Below are positions 1-7,911 of a stretch of DNA of 64,000 nt, in pieces (positions within the stretch are counted from its first letter, which is position 1; every line of letters begins with the position of its first letter). The notes beneath the pieces were generated by a model that saw only the letters and a program-made list of their open reading frames with translations, ran no database searches and was not told where the DNA came from. Source of the stretch: Streptantibioticus rubrisoli (GTDB taxonomy: Bacteria > Actinomycetota > Actinomycetes > Streptomycetales > Streptomycetaceae); assembly GCF_024436055.1 (NCBI RefSeq), contig NZ_JANFNH010000002.1, forward strand, positions 291,824 to 355,823. Reading direction: 5' to 3'. Made by a program: the position numbers and the translations under genes.

Positions 1-175
1 GCGACTGCCGCCGGGGCGGGACGAGCGGCACCACAGGGGGTACGGTCGGCGGCGGGGGAACGGGCATAGTGAACTGCTCGGTGGCGTACGCACCGGCGGG
101 CTGCGGGTCCGTGCCGGGAGGGTACGGCTCGGGGGGCGAACCGGGGGAGCGGAGCCACTGCGTGTTGACCGACAC
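1..175 (-). CDS. Unrecognised proline-rich protein, N-terminal part (runs off the left edge)
   Basis: A GTG codon at 175-173 on the minus strand is preceded by a good ribosome site (GGAGG, 7 bases away) and an in-frame TGA lies just upstream, so translation probably starts here. The visible 58 residues begin VSVNTQWLRSPGSPPEPYPP and continue with a Pro/Val-rich stretch (PPPPTVPPVVPLVPP) followed by basic residues before the window ends. Proline-rich cytosolic leaders of this type often precede a membrane segment in streptomycete membrane proteins and kinases, but nothing here identifies the family. It lies downstream of the P450 in the same direction, with a 65-base gap. Confidence 0.6.
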   Translation of the reverse strand, partial: MSVNTQWLRSPGSPPEPYPPGTDPQPAGAYATEQFTMPVPPPPTVPPVVPLVPPRRQS

Positions 176-240
176 GTCTACCCTCCATCAGCGCGAACAC
201 TTCGCTTTGGGTGGGGTAACGGAAGCGTCCGCTCCGAGGT

Positions 241-1548
241 TCACCGGTGGCGGTCCGCCGGTGTGCGCCGCCGTACGATCAGCGGCAGCGCGCCGGGCAT
301 CGACATCAGCCGGGTCACCGGACGTGATCCGCCCGGTCCGGGGCGGACGGTGCACCGGCTGAAGATCACGCTCAGGAAGGCGGCCATCTCCGCCCGGGCG
401 AACTGCTCCCCGGCGCATCCGCGCACACCGCTGCCGAACGGGATGTACGCGTCCCGTGGAATCCCCGGAGTCGACTCGGGCAGCCAGCGGTCGGGGTCGA
501 ACTGCTCGGGGTGGGCGAAGAGTTCGGGGTCACGCTGGAGCGCGTAGATGGAGAACAGCACGGTGGACCCGGCCGGAATCAGGTAACCGCCCAACTCCAC
601 CGGGCTGTTGGGCCGCCGGGTCAGCATCCAGGTGGACGGATACAGCCGCAGCGTCTCGGCGATCACCCGTTGCTGGAAGGCGAGTTCCCGCAGCGTCTCA
701 TGGGAGACCTGCCGAACCTCGCGCCGCCCGAGCGCCTCGTCCAGTTCGCGCTGGAACCGCCGCTGGGCGCCGTCGTCACGGCTGAGCAGATAGCAGGCCC
801 AGCTCAGGGCGCTGGCGGTGGTCTCGGTACCGGCGACCAGCATCGCGACCAGCTCGTCGTAGACCTGCTCGTCGGTCAGGGCGGCTCCGGTCTCCTCGTC
901 GCGCCTGGTGAGCAGCGTCGACAGCAGATCACCGTTGCCCAGCCCGTCGGCCCGGTACTCCGCGATGGCCCGGCGCACCGCCTCCTGAAGGGTGCGCAAC
1001 GCCCGCCGGAAGCGCAGGTTCACCGGGGTGGGCAGCCTGTCCAGCGCCCCGACCGGGGCAAGGGCCCGCCTGCCGAGCTGCTCTATCAGCACCGGTACCG
1101 TACCGCGCACGTCCTCGGCGAGGCGCTTTCCGGCCGGGCCGCAGAACAGCACCCGGCTGACCGTCGCCACGGTGAGCGAGAACAGCTCCTGGTCCAGTAG
1201 GACCAGCGCGCCGTGCCGCCACGAGTCGACCCTGGCCTCCGCGAGTTCGCACATGGTCGCCGCGTACCGCCGGATCCGGGACGGATGCAGCACGAGCCCG
1301 GTGGGCCTGCGCCGTCGGACCGGGGCGGACCCCTCCGCGTCGGCCACCAGCATCTGCCGGATGAGCGCGGGCGAGTTGACCGCGTAGGCCGCCCGTGGGC
1401 CGAGCCGGAACCGCACGACATCACCTCGTGCCCGCAGCGCCCGGACGAACTCCAGTGGCTGGCCGCGCAGTTGGGGGAGGTGCCCGAGGAGCGGCAGTGC
1501 GCCGGGCAGCGACGGAATCCTCACGCGATGGACGGTGCTGGCACGCAT
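241..1548 (-). CDS. Cytochrome P450, apparently lacking the B'-C helix region
   Basis: The protein has the P450 landmarks: I-helix AGTETT, K-helix ExxR (ETLR), the FDPDRW meander and the heme loop FGSGVRGCAG with the cysteine thiolate ligand. The PGALPLLGHLPQL start resembles the bacterial pentalenene-oxygenase/CYP170 type of P450, which act in terpenoid pathways. The start at 1548 (MRASTVH) is chosen because homology begins there; an upstream ATG at 1596 is also open and neither has a strong ribosome site. After QMLVADAEG the sequence jumps almost directly to HPSRIRRYAATMCELAEAR. Relatives have about 25 more residues there, including most of the C-helix with its heme-propionate contacts. The enzyme may therefore be inactive. 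The substrate cannot be inferred; no terpene synthase is nearby. Confidence 0.85.
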   Translation of the reverse strand: MRASTVHRVRIPSLPGALPLLGHLPQLRGQPLEFVRALRARGDVVRFRLGPRAAYAVNSPALIRQMLVADAEGSAPVRRRRPTGLVLHPSRIRRYAATMCELAEARVDSWRHGALVLLDQELFSLTVATVSRVLFCGPAGKRLAEDVRGTVPVLIEQLGRRALAPVGALDRLPTPVNLRFRRALRTLQEAVRRAIAEYRADGLGNGDLLSTLLTRRDEETGAALTDEQVYDELVAMLVAGTETTASALSWACYLLSRDDGAQRRFQRELDEALGRREVRQVSHETLRELAFQQRVIAETLRLYPSTWMLTRRPNSPVELGGYLIPAGSTVLFSIYALQRDPELFAHPEQFDPDRWLPESTPGIPRDAYIPFGSGVRGCAGEQFARAEMAAFLSVIFSRCTVRPGPGGSRPVTRLMSMPGALPLIVRRRTPADRHR

Positions 1549-1742
1549 GCGGCTCACACTTTCCCGGGCACTCCACGCGAAACGTCCGGTGGCCATGCCA
1601 CCGGACGCGAAGGGAGCGCGATGGCGCGTGGGGGTGGCACCGTGCCGCGCCTTATGGGGCGTTGTGCCGACGCGGTCGCAACCGCGTAATCTGTGCCGTC
1701 CGGACGGGCCGTCCGGAGGGACCCAAGCGAGGAGGGACGAAA

Positions 1743-1994
1743 ATGCCCCCGCACCGCGCGGCCGCGCGAGAGCACGCGTCCGGGCCGGATCCCGTGGATC
1801 CGGCCCGGTTCGCGACGGAGGAGTTCCGTATCCTCGCGCCGATACGGCCGACCATCTCCAAGGTGAGCTGCCCGCACTGCCCGGGCGCCGCGTTCTTCGA
1901 CGGCACGTCGGGGTGGGTGTGCATGAAGTGCGGGCCGGTGTTCGGGGCGACGCTGCACGGTCGCGATGCGTCCTCGGGTGAGGACGGGGAGTAG
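1743..1994 (+). CDS. Small zinc-ribbon-like protein
   Basis: An 83-residue protein starting at ATG 1743 behind a clear AGGAGGG ribosome site. The C-terminal half carries two CxxC pairs, CPHC and CMKC, about 21 residues apart, the spacing expected of a treble-clef or zinc-ribbon metal site. The N-terminal half is polar and probably unstructured. No enzymatic motif is present. It is transcribed divergently from the P450 and stands alone. The start could also be further upstream in the open frame, but the ribosome site supports this one. Function unknown. Confidence 0.7.
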   Translation: MPPHRAAAREHASGPDPVDPARFATEEFRILAPIRPTISKVSCPHCPGAAFFDGTSGWVCMKCGPVFGATLHGRDASSGEDGE

Positions 1995-2063
1995 CGCGGC
2001 GGCTCTTGGGGGGCGCCGATCGGGGGCGTGGAGGTACTTCTGCGATCCCGCTGCCGGTGGCCT

Positions 2064-2195
2064 GCTAGGCGCTGCGCTGGATTCGCTGGGAGTGCCGCGA
2101 TGTGCCGTGGATCGGCTGCGGCGCGGTCGTGGCTGGTCGCGCCCACGCGGCGGAGGCGGAGATGAGCACAGCCCCGCGCCCCTTCGGGGGCTGCC
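2064..2195 (+). repeat. Dispersed intergenic repeat, copy 1 (long form)
   Basis: This stretch shares long near-identical blocks with 33945-34030, the reverse strand of 35286-35378, and 36352-36475. Common blocks are GTGCCGCGATGTGCCGT, GATCGGCTGCGGC and GTCGTGGCTGGTCGCG, ending in CCGCGCCCCTTC. This copy is the long form, with an extra GCGGCGGAG...ATGAGCACAG segment shared with copy 4. It lies between the zinc-ribbon gene and the 3' end of the Rpf-like gene. Confidence 0.75.
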
Positions 2196-2295
2196 GGACG
2201 GCCGCGGTCTTCAGTCGCCGCAGGGGTCAGCCCCACGGCGTGGACCGGCGGGTGAGCGGGGCCGGTGTGGGCCGTGGGGCTGGGGGCTGGGAGGC

Positions 2296-2658
2296 TTACT
2301 TGAGGCCGCCTGCCTTGGCGCACTGCCAGGCGCCGGGGCCCTGCATGGCCAGCAGCTTGTTGGCGACGGTGATCTGCTGGTCCTTGGTGGCGTAGTCGGC
2401 GCGCGGGGCGTACTTCAGGCCGCCTGCGGCGGCCCAGCTGGACGGCGAGAACTGCAGGCCGCCGTAGTGGCCGTTGCCGCCGGTGTTGTGGTTGGACCAG
2501 TTGCCGCTGGACTCGCACTGGGCAACCCGGTCCCAGGTGGCGGAGGAGGCGGCCGAGGCGGTGGTCGATGCGAGGACCGGCAGGCAGATCGCGGTGGTGG
2601 CGACACCGGCGAGTGCGGTGAGCCGGGTGGTCTTGGAGGCGCGGCGCAGCTTGAGCAT
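2296..2658 (-). CDS. Secreted Rpf-like transglycosylase (resuscitation-promoting-factor domain)
   Basis: A 120-residue preprotein with a Sec signal peptide (residues 1-37; hydrophobic core after KTTRL, cleavage near ASA). It is followed by one transglycosylase-like (Rpf) domain: WDRVAQCESSGNWSNHNTGG with the catalytic Glu, then GGLQFSPSSW and a C-terminal WQCAKAGG. Rpf proteins cleave peptidoglycan during spore germination and outgrowth. The two Cys are placed for the usual disulfide. It is the minimal single-domain form, with no LysM or G5 module. A ydaO-type c-di-AMP riboswitch occupies the leader, as known for rpfA in Streptomyces, so expression should respond to c-di-AMP. The ATG at 2658 is chosen because upstream in-frame codons lie inside the riboswitch. 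Confidence 0.92.
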   Translation of the reverse strand: MLKLRRASKTTRLTALAGVATTAICLPVLASTTASAASSATWDRVAQCESSGNWSNHNTGGNGHYGGLQFSPSSWAAAGGLKYAPRADYATKDQQITVANKLLAMQGPGAWQCAKAGGLK

Positions 2659-2671
2659 GGGTGGGTTCCTC

Positions 2672-2880
2672 ACCGACGCCTGCGAGGTCAGCTGTCGGGT
2701 TCGGGCCAGTGAGTGCCCGGTCGCGGCCGTGAAGGCGCACGACTTCACCCCGAGCCGGTCCCGGTTCCCCTCAGGTGGGGTGCGGATCCGGCAGCGAACC
2801 TTGGGTCCCCCGCTCCTGCCTTCGGCGCTGTTCGCGTCGACTGTTCCCGTCGGTCGGCGGCAGGACTCGGCGTTCCAACC
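2672..2880 (-). promoter_or_regulatory. ydaO-type cyclic di-AMP riboswitch in the leader of the Rpf-like gene
   Basis: On the minus strand the leader contains, in order, the conserved blocks GCCGAGTCCTGCC, GGGGGACCCAAGGT, a GGGGTGAA segment and CCGACAGCTGACCTCGCAGGCG-like 3' sequence, the signature of actinobacterial ydaO/yuaA riboswitches. It ends about 14 bases before the start codon. In Streptomyces this class senses c-di-AMP and lowers expression of Rpf-type hydrolases when the ligand is abundant. Boundaries are approximate. Confidence 0.88.
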
Positions 2881-3131
2881 GGCGGGGCCCGCGGAAGCGG
2901 GCGATGTCGACAGAAACATGCGCTTCCGGAAGACGGCAAGAGCCCATCAATCGAGCAAAACGGACTATTGGCGATCTTGAAGCTCGCATATCCGCAGGTC
3001 GGCGGGGGTAAAGTCCTAAAACTGACCGATTCGTCCACTTTTTTGGAGAGAGGTACATCACATCCCGGGCCGTCCCGGTCGCAGACCACCGCCCCGCCGT
3101 CCGCCCAGCTCGCAGCGCGTACCATCGCCGC

Positions 3132-4457
3132 ATGCGACCGGCCAAATACCGCGACGAGGACCTGGAACAGCACGCACTGCGCCGCAGGGTGTCCGACGAC
3201 GGGCAGCGTTCGGGGTTCGAGCACGACGTCGACCGGATCCTCTACTCCATCCAGTGGCGGGCACTGGCGGGCAAGAGCCAGGTCGTGGCGAGCGGCGAAC
3301 TCGGCGCGTACCACACCCGGTTGACACACTCCATGAAGGTCGCCCAGCTCGGCCGCCGCATGGCCGAACGCCTCGAACGCCGCTACGGCGGCCCCAACCC
3401 GGCGCTCGTGGAAGCCGCCTGCATGGCACACGACATCGGCCATCCGCCCTTCGGGCACGCGGGCGAGACGGCGTTGCGCGCCACCATGGACGAGTTGCGG
3501 GACGCCGACCGCGCGCTCGACAGCTTCGAGGGCAACGCCCAGACGCTGCGCGTACTGACCTTCCTGGCCGCCCACAAGTACCCGGGCCACCGCGGACTGC
3601 ACCTCACCCGGGCCTGCCTCGACGCGTCCACCAAGTACCCGTGGGAACGCGCCCCGTTGGCCGTGGACCCGGCCCGGCACGCCAAGTGGGGTGTGTACGT
3701 GGCGGATCGGGAGGCGTTCGCCTGGGTGCGGGCGGGCCGGACCGGAACCGAGGTGCCGGTCGAGGAGCAGGTGATGGACTGGGCCGACGACGTCACGTAC
3801 GCCTGCCACGACGTGGAGGACTTCTACCGCACCGGCCTGATCCCGCTGGCGGCCCTGTTCCCGCCCGACGGACGCGCGGGCGGCGACACCGAGCGCGAGA
3901 CCGCGCGCTTCCTGGACTACGTGGCGGCCAAGCGGGCCCGCACCCAGCAGCCGTTCGACCGCGCCGAGGCCCGGCAGTTGATGGCGGACATCGGCAAACG
4001 GCTCCAGGTCCCGGCGCCCTACAGCGGCAGCCATGAGGACGCCGTCGCGGTCAACCGGCGCACCGCCGACCTGATCGCCTACTTCACCCGGGACATCCAC
4101 CTCGAAGTCGGCGACGCGGCCGCCATCCGCTACGGCGCGCGCCTGGTCATCCCCCAAGAGCGCCGCGCGGCCTGCGACCTGCTCAAGGAGCTGGTGTGGT
4201 GCTACGTGATCGACCGCCCCGCGCTCGCCACACAGCAGCACGGAAAGCGGCGCATCGTCAGCGAGTTGCTGCGGTGGAGCCATCAAGCCCCCGAACTGCT
4301 GCCGCCCGAGCGCGCCCAGGAACTGGAGCTGCACGGTGACCCACTGCGGGCCGCGGCCGACCATGTCGCCTCGCTCACCGAGGACCAGGCCATCGCCCTG
4401 CACCAGCGCCTGTCCGGCGTCGGCCTCGGCTCCATGAACGACAACATGTGGCTGTGA
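3132..4457 (+). CDS. dgt: dGTPase-family HD-domain nucleotide triphosphohydrolase
   Basis: A 441-residue protein of the deoxyguanosine triphosphohydrolase family, which splits dGTP or other dNTPs into deoxynucleoside and tripolyphosphate. The metal-binding HD signature is intact: HTRLTHSMKVAQ (His61, His66), AHDIGHPPFGHAGE (His100-Asp101, His104) and the later DWADDVTYACHD. The C-terminal phosphohydrolase-associated domain is present, so the length is normal. The gene starts at ATG 3132 with no strong ribosome site, which suggests a leaderless or near-leaderless message. In most actinomycetes this gene sits near dnaG; here it is next to a P450 remnant instead. Confidence 0.93.
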   Translation: MRPAKYRDEDLEQHALRRRVSDDGQRSGFEHDVDRILYSIQWRALAGKSQVVASGELGAYHTRLTHSMKVAQLGRRMAERLERRYGGPNPALVEAACMAHDIGHPPFGHAGETALRATMDELRDADRALDSFEGNAQTLRVLTFLAAHKYPGHRGLHLTRACLDASTKYPWERAPLAVDPARHAKWGVYVADREAFAWVRAGRTGTEVPVEEQVMDWADDVTYACHDVEDFYRTGLIPLAALFPPDGRAGGDTERETARFLDYVAAKRARTQQPFDRAEARQLMADIGKRLQVPAPYSGSHEDAVAVNRRTADLIAYFTRDIHLEVGDAAAIRYGARLVIPQERRAACDLLKELVWCYVIDRPALATQQHGKRRIVSELLRWSHQAPELLPPERAQELELHGDPLRAAADHVASLTEDQAIALHQRLSGVGLGSMNDNMWL

Positions 4458-4727
4458 CCGGGAAAGGACCGCCTCGCCGGTCGGCTTTTCTTGATCCCGC
4501 CTGTGCGCGGATCCAGGCTGCTGGCGTCCGTGCGGCGAAGGACGCTGACGCGCGACATCGACCCCGGACCCGGCACCGTGCCCAGCGAGTTCCGGTGCAG
4601 GTTCGGGGCTGTCGTCGGCCCGCGTGCGGAGTGGGCGAGAGGCGCCCTGGTCGGGGAGAACGGCCCGCACCGCAGCGAGGCCCCGCGCAACGGCCTGCCC
4701 GGCGCCGCAGTCGGCCGCACACCGGGC

Positions 4728-4925
4728 GACCACCTCGCCTTCGGCCACGGTCCGCGCTTCTGCCTCGGCGCCCAACCGGCCCGGTTGCGGATGCGGGAGA
4801 TGGTCGCCGCCGTCCTGGACCGGCTCGGCGAGGTCCAACTGCCCGGAGAACCACGGCGGTCGCGCTCCGACCTGGAAAACGGCCTCAGGCACCTGCCGAT
4901 CCGCTGGCGGCCGCTGGGCCGTTGA
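4728..4925 (+). pseudogene. Cytochrome P450 C-terminal remnant
   Basis: The last 65 codons of this open frame read as a class I P450 C-terminus: HLAFGHGPRFCLGAQPARLR with the heme cysteine, then the L-helix (MREMVAAVLDRLGEV) and the final strands (LENGLRHLPIRW). Nothing upstream resembles the rest of a P450: no ExxR, no I-helix and no meander. It is a decayed 3' fragment lying just behind the dGTPase gene. Its last 41 bases overlap the 3' end of the convergent PucR-type gene. P450 genes are known neighbours of conservons, and one lies 2.6 kb away, so it may be what is left of a conservon-associated P450 (inference). Confidence 0.8.
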
Positions 4926-6150
4926 CGGTGCGCGCGCCGCGCAGCAGCAGGGCGGCCAGCGCCAGTGCCGTGCCGCGCGGTGCGGACAGGTCGAGGCCGG
5001 TGAGCTCGGCGATCCGGGCCAGCCGGTTGTCCACCGTGTTGGGGTGCAGACCCAGTTGGCGCGCGGTGCCGCGGCGGTCGCGCTGGCTCTCCAGATAGGT
5101 GCCCAACGTCGCGAGCAGTTCCGGCCGGTCGGCTATCGGGTCCAGCAGTGCGGCGATCGGCCCGCTGCTCTCGCTGTTCCGGGACAGATGGAACTCCAGC
5201 AGCACATCGTCCAACCGGTGCAGCCCCGGCGGCCGTCCACAGGCCCGGGCCACCCGGATCACCTCGGCCGCGGTACGGGCGGCCTCGGCGAAGTCCACCG
5301 CAGTCGCGGCGGGCACGGCGGCCAGCCGCACCTCGACCCCGCAGTCCCTGCGCAGCAGTTCCACGAGACCCTCGGGGACCTCCGGCGCCCCCTGGCCGTC
5401 CCGCCCCGGCACGACCGCGTGCCCGCCGTCGTCGGTGAGGACGGTGAGCACCTCGCCACCGAAACCGCCCTCCAGCGCCGTGCGCAGCCGGCGTCTGCGC
5501 CGCCGCTCGGCCATCACCCGCCCGGTGGCCGACGCCGCCGACTCGACCCGCAGGCACAGCACAAGGCCGCCGTGCTCGACCCCCAGCGCCCGCACCGCCT
5601 CGTCGTCCGCCGCCCGGGTGCCGTCGAGCAGTCCGCGCAGCACCGAGCGGCGCCGCTCGTAGCGCTCGGCGTCCAGCGCCGCCCGCTCGTCAAGGTAGGT
5701 TTCGGCGACCGCGCCCATGATGCCCTCCTGGGTGCGCAGCAGCAGTCCGGCCAGCTCGCTCAGCGCGGCCTCCTCGCCGGGCCCGGCGCTGTCGTGCAGC
5801 GCCTGCCACAGCACGTACACACCGAGGGCGTGGCTGCGCAGCAACTGCCGTAGCGGTACGCCCTGCTCGGCGCGTTGGGCGGCGCGCTCGCGGAACATCC
5901 GGTAGTCGTCGGCGCGGCAGACCGGGTCGAGGGGCCGACGGGCGAACAGCCGCAGACCGTATCGGGCGGTGGCGGCGATCTCGGCGTCCTCAGCGTCCTC
6001 AGGGGCGTTTGATGCCCGCTCGGCGCGGTCCCGTGAGATCCGCCGGGCCAGCTCGTCTATCCGGGGCTCGCAACGGGCCGCGAGGGCACGGGCGTTGCGG
6101 GACACCTCGTACCGGCCCGGCGAACGGGTCGTTCGCGGACGTGCGGTCAT
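4885..6150 (-). CDS. PucR/CdaR-type helix-turn-helix transcriptional regulator
   Basis: 421 residues from ATG 6150, which has a strong GGAGG site; upstream codons lie inside the operator-like intergenic DNA. The C-terminus (LLATLGTYLESQRDRRGTAR followed by QLGLHPNTVDNRLARIAELTG) is the PucR C-terminal helix-turn-helix, usually used by regulators of purine, sugar-diacid or other catabolic genes. The middle is a GGDEF-like regulatory fold without catalytic motifs, and the N-terminal region is helical. It is divergent from the methyltransferase, with a CTGTGA/TCACAG palindrome between them that may be its binding site. The ligand is unknown. The 3' end overlaps the P450 remnant. Confidence 0.85.
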   Translation of the reverse strand: MTARPRTTRSPGRYEVSRNARALAARCEPRIDELARRISRDRAERASNAPEDAEDAEIAATARYGLRLFARRPLDPVCRADDYRMFRERAAQRAEQGVPLRQLLRSHALGVYVLWQALHDSAGPGEEAALSELAGLLLRTQEGIMGAVAETYLDERAALDAERYERRRSVLRGLLDGTRAADDEAVRALGVEHGGLVLCLRVESAASATGRVMAERRRRRRLRTALEGGFGGEVLTVLTDDGGHAVVPGRDGQGAPEVPEGLVELLRRDCGVEVRLAAVPAATAVDFAEAARTAAEVIRVARACGRPPGLHRLDDVLLEFHLSRNSESSGPIAALLDPIADRPELLATLGTYLESQRDRRGTARQLGLHPNTVDNRLARIAELTGLDLSAPRGTALALAALLLRGARTVNGPAAASGSAGA

Positions 6151-6186
6151 CGCGGTCCTCCGAGCACTCGAATGTCGCCTCCCGGG

Positions 6187-6202
6187 CTGTGACGCATCAC
6201 AG
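6187..6202. promoter_or_regulatory. Palindrome CTGTGA-CGCA-TCACAG between divergent genes
   Basis: A perfect 6-bp inverted repeat with a 4-bp spacer, 37 bp upstream of the PucR-type start and about 130 bp upstream of the methyltransferase. It could be an operator for the PucR-type protein or a Crp-like half-site pair; the 4-bp spacer is shorter than the usual Crp spacing. Confidence 0.4.
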
Positions 6203-6328
6203 TATGAACGGCTACCGGCTCCGTAACCTGGTGGGGCCGTCGGCGTTCTCACAGTGGCTGCCTCATGCAATGACCTCGCGGTCGAGGCAGTGGTGCCGCG
6301 AGGACCCGCCGGTCGAAAGGCTGCCGCA

Positions 6329-7090
6329 GTGCTGCGCATCTCAGCCACGCCCCCGATGCCGGTCCGCGTCCTCGACCCCGCGGGCGCGGACTACCACCGT
6401 GCCTTGACGACGTTCCTGGCCAGCACCGACCAGGGGCAGGTCGCCGTGGAGCAGTTGGCCGCCGTGATCCGGCGGTTGCCGCACCGCGGGCTGTTCGTGG
6501 ACGCGGGCGCGGGCGACGGCGCCACCACCAGCCGCCTCGCCCGGCACTTCCAGCGGACGGTCGCCATCGAGCCCCACGCCCTGCTGCGCGAGGCGTGCCC
6601 GCAGGCCGAACTGCTGCCCGGCGCCATCGCCGCCGTGCGCCCCGACGAGCCCGCCGACCTGGTGCTGTGCTCGCACGTGCTGTACCAGGTACCGCGCCGT
6701 TCCTGGGCGGAAACGGTTCGCCGGATGCTCGGCTGGCTGGCGGAGGAGGGTGAACTCGTCGTGGTGCTGCGGAACCCGGACAGTGACTGCCAGCGTTTGG
6801 TGCGCCACTTCACCGGCGTACACCTCGATCTCACCGAGCTGCGCGATGAGTTGGCGCACGACGGCGTCGAGGCGCGCATCGAGACGCTCACCTCCCACGT
6901 CCACACCGACACCATGGCGGACGCGGTCACCGTCGCCGAGTTCCTGCTCAACACCGCACCGCTGAAGGAACTGGGCGCGCCCGACCGCAGGGACCTGGAG
7001 GTGTACCTGCGACGGGCGTTCGCCGACTACTCGGGAGGTTTCACGTTGACATCCACCCAGGACTTCCTCCACGTCCGGCGGGCACGCTGA
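6329..7090 (+). CDS. Class I SAM-dependent methyltransferase
   Basis: The Rossmann-type methyltransferase core is clear: motif I LFVDAGAGDGATTSRLARHF, the acidic end of strand 2 (VAIEPH), and LVLCSHVLYQVPRRSW with the motif following strand 4. A C-terminal part (LTSTQDFLHVRR) completes the fold. Start GTG 6329 is preferred (GAAAGG upstream); ATG 6356 or 6254 are also possible. The stop overlaps the next gene's ATG by one base, so the two are translationally coupled. The acceptor cannot be told from sequence. It is divergent from a PucR-type regulator that may control it. Confidence 0.82.
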   Translation: MLRISATPPMPVRVLDPAGADYHRALTTFLASTDQGQVAVEQLAAVIRRLPHRGLFVDAGAGDGATTSRLARHFQRTVAIEPHALLREACPQAELLPGAIAAVRPDEPADLVLCSHVLYQVPRRSWAETVRRMLGWLAEEGELVVVLRNPDSDCQRLVRHFTGVHLDLTELRDELAHDGVEARIETLTSHVHTDTMADAVTVAEFLLNTAPLKELGAPDRRDLEVYLRRAFADYSGGFTLTSTQDFLHVRRAR

Positions 7091-7521
7091 TGTTCCGCCC
7101 TGGAACACCGGCCCGGCTGCTGCTCGTTGGCGTCCTCCCCGGGCTGCTGTGCGGCTGTATGGCGATGCCCTCGCATGCGCGGTCCACCGATGCCGCGCAG
7201 CGGTTCGGCCCGTCGGCCACACCGGGGACGCGGCGGTCGCCAAGCGCGTTGCCGTTGGTGACGATCACCGCGCCCGCCGCGCCGTCCGCCGGTCGGCCCG
7301 CCCCGGTCCAGCGACCGGACGCTCCCGACGATCCGCCCGTGGCACCCGTCAGGCCCCAGAGCCCCCGGCAGCCCGCGGCGCATCGCGCGCGGCAGAACCG
7401 CGCGCCGGTGCGGGCCCGGCCGCCGGTGGACATCGCAGCCGGGCTGTGCGAGCAGGCGGAGTGGTCCGGCCAGCTTCCGTCCGGACTCGGGGCGTCCTGC
7501 CGCCAGATGCTCGGCCGCTGA
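7090..7521 (+). CDS. Small probable lipoprotein, proline-rich
   Basis: A 143-residue protein with an N-terminal signal (residues 1-23) ending in GLLCGC, which could act as a lipobox with Cys23 as the lipidated residue. The rest is Pro/Ala/Arg-rich and low complexity, ending in a short conserved-looking segment with two cysteines (LCEQAEWSGQLPSGLGASC). The start overlaps the methyltransferase stop, so it is cotranscribed. No enzymatic motif. The C-terminal CEQAEW...C segment also occurs at the end of other streptomycete secreted proteins of unknown function. It converges on the conservon, with a 4-base gap. Confidence 0.6.
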   Translation: MFRPGTPARLLLVGVLPGLLCGCMAMPSHARSTDAAQRFGPSATPGTRRSPSALPLVTITAPAAPSAGRPAPVQRPDAPDDPPVAPVRPQSPRQPAAHRARQNRAPVRARPPVDIAAGLCEQAEWSGQLPSGLGASCRQMLGR

Positions 7522-7525
7522 GGAC

Positions 7526-7903
7526 TCACAGCGCGCGCAGCCGGTCGATCACCTCCCGCAGCAGTTCGGGATCCGGCTGGTCCGCGGCGGCGCGGGCCGG
7601 GGCGATGGTGACCAGCTCGGCGTCCAGCAGATCACCGAGCAGTACCCGCAGCGCGCCGACCGGCAGATCGGCGTCGGCGGCGAGTTCGGCGACCGGGCGG
7701 GCGGCGTCCCCGAGCAGTTCGAGCAGCGCGGCGCGGGCGTGGTCCAGGCCGGTCGGCGGCGGCCCCTCGGACACTGCGGCGACCACCGACATCAGGTCGA
7801 AGGCATGCTGACGGACCGGCCGGGTCCGCCCCCGGGTCACAGTGTACGGGCGGACCAGCGGCCCCGACTCGTCCTCGTACCAGTGGCCGTCGGCGTCGTT
7901 CAT
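7526..7903 (-). CDS. cvnC: Conservon protein CvnC (DUF742)
   Basis: 125 residues typical of DUF742: WYEDESGPLVRPYTVTRGRT near the N-terminus, then a winged-helix-like part with LLGDAARPVAELAADADLPV and LLGDLLDAELVTI. CvnC proteins are part of conservon complexes, which couple a membrane sensor (CvnA) to a small GTPase (CvnD) in a eukaryote-like G-protein arrangement. A GTG at 7915 overlaps the cvnB stop (GTGA) and is an equally possible start giving four more residues. The expected next gene, cvnD, is missing; the 3' end meets the convergent lipoprotein gene within 4 bases. Confidence 0.92.
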   Translation of the reverse strand: MNDADGHWYEDESGPLVRPYTVTRGRTRPVRQHAFDLMSVVAAVSEGPPPTGLDHARAALLELLGDAARPVAELAADADLPVGALRVLLGDLLDAELVTIAPARAAADQPDPELLREVIDRLRAL

Positions 7904-7911
7904 ACCGGCCG

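Noticed and set aside
2745..4892. 715-codon open frame on the minus strand opposite the dGTPase gene
   Set aside because: It is antisense to a gene with clear HD motifs; long shadow frames are normal in high-GC DNA, and no motif is recognised in it.
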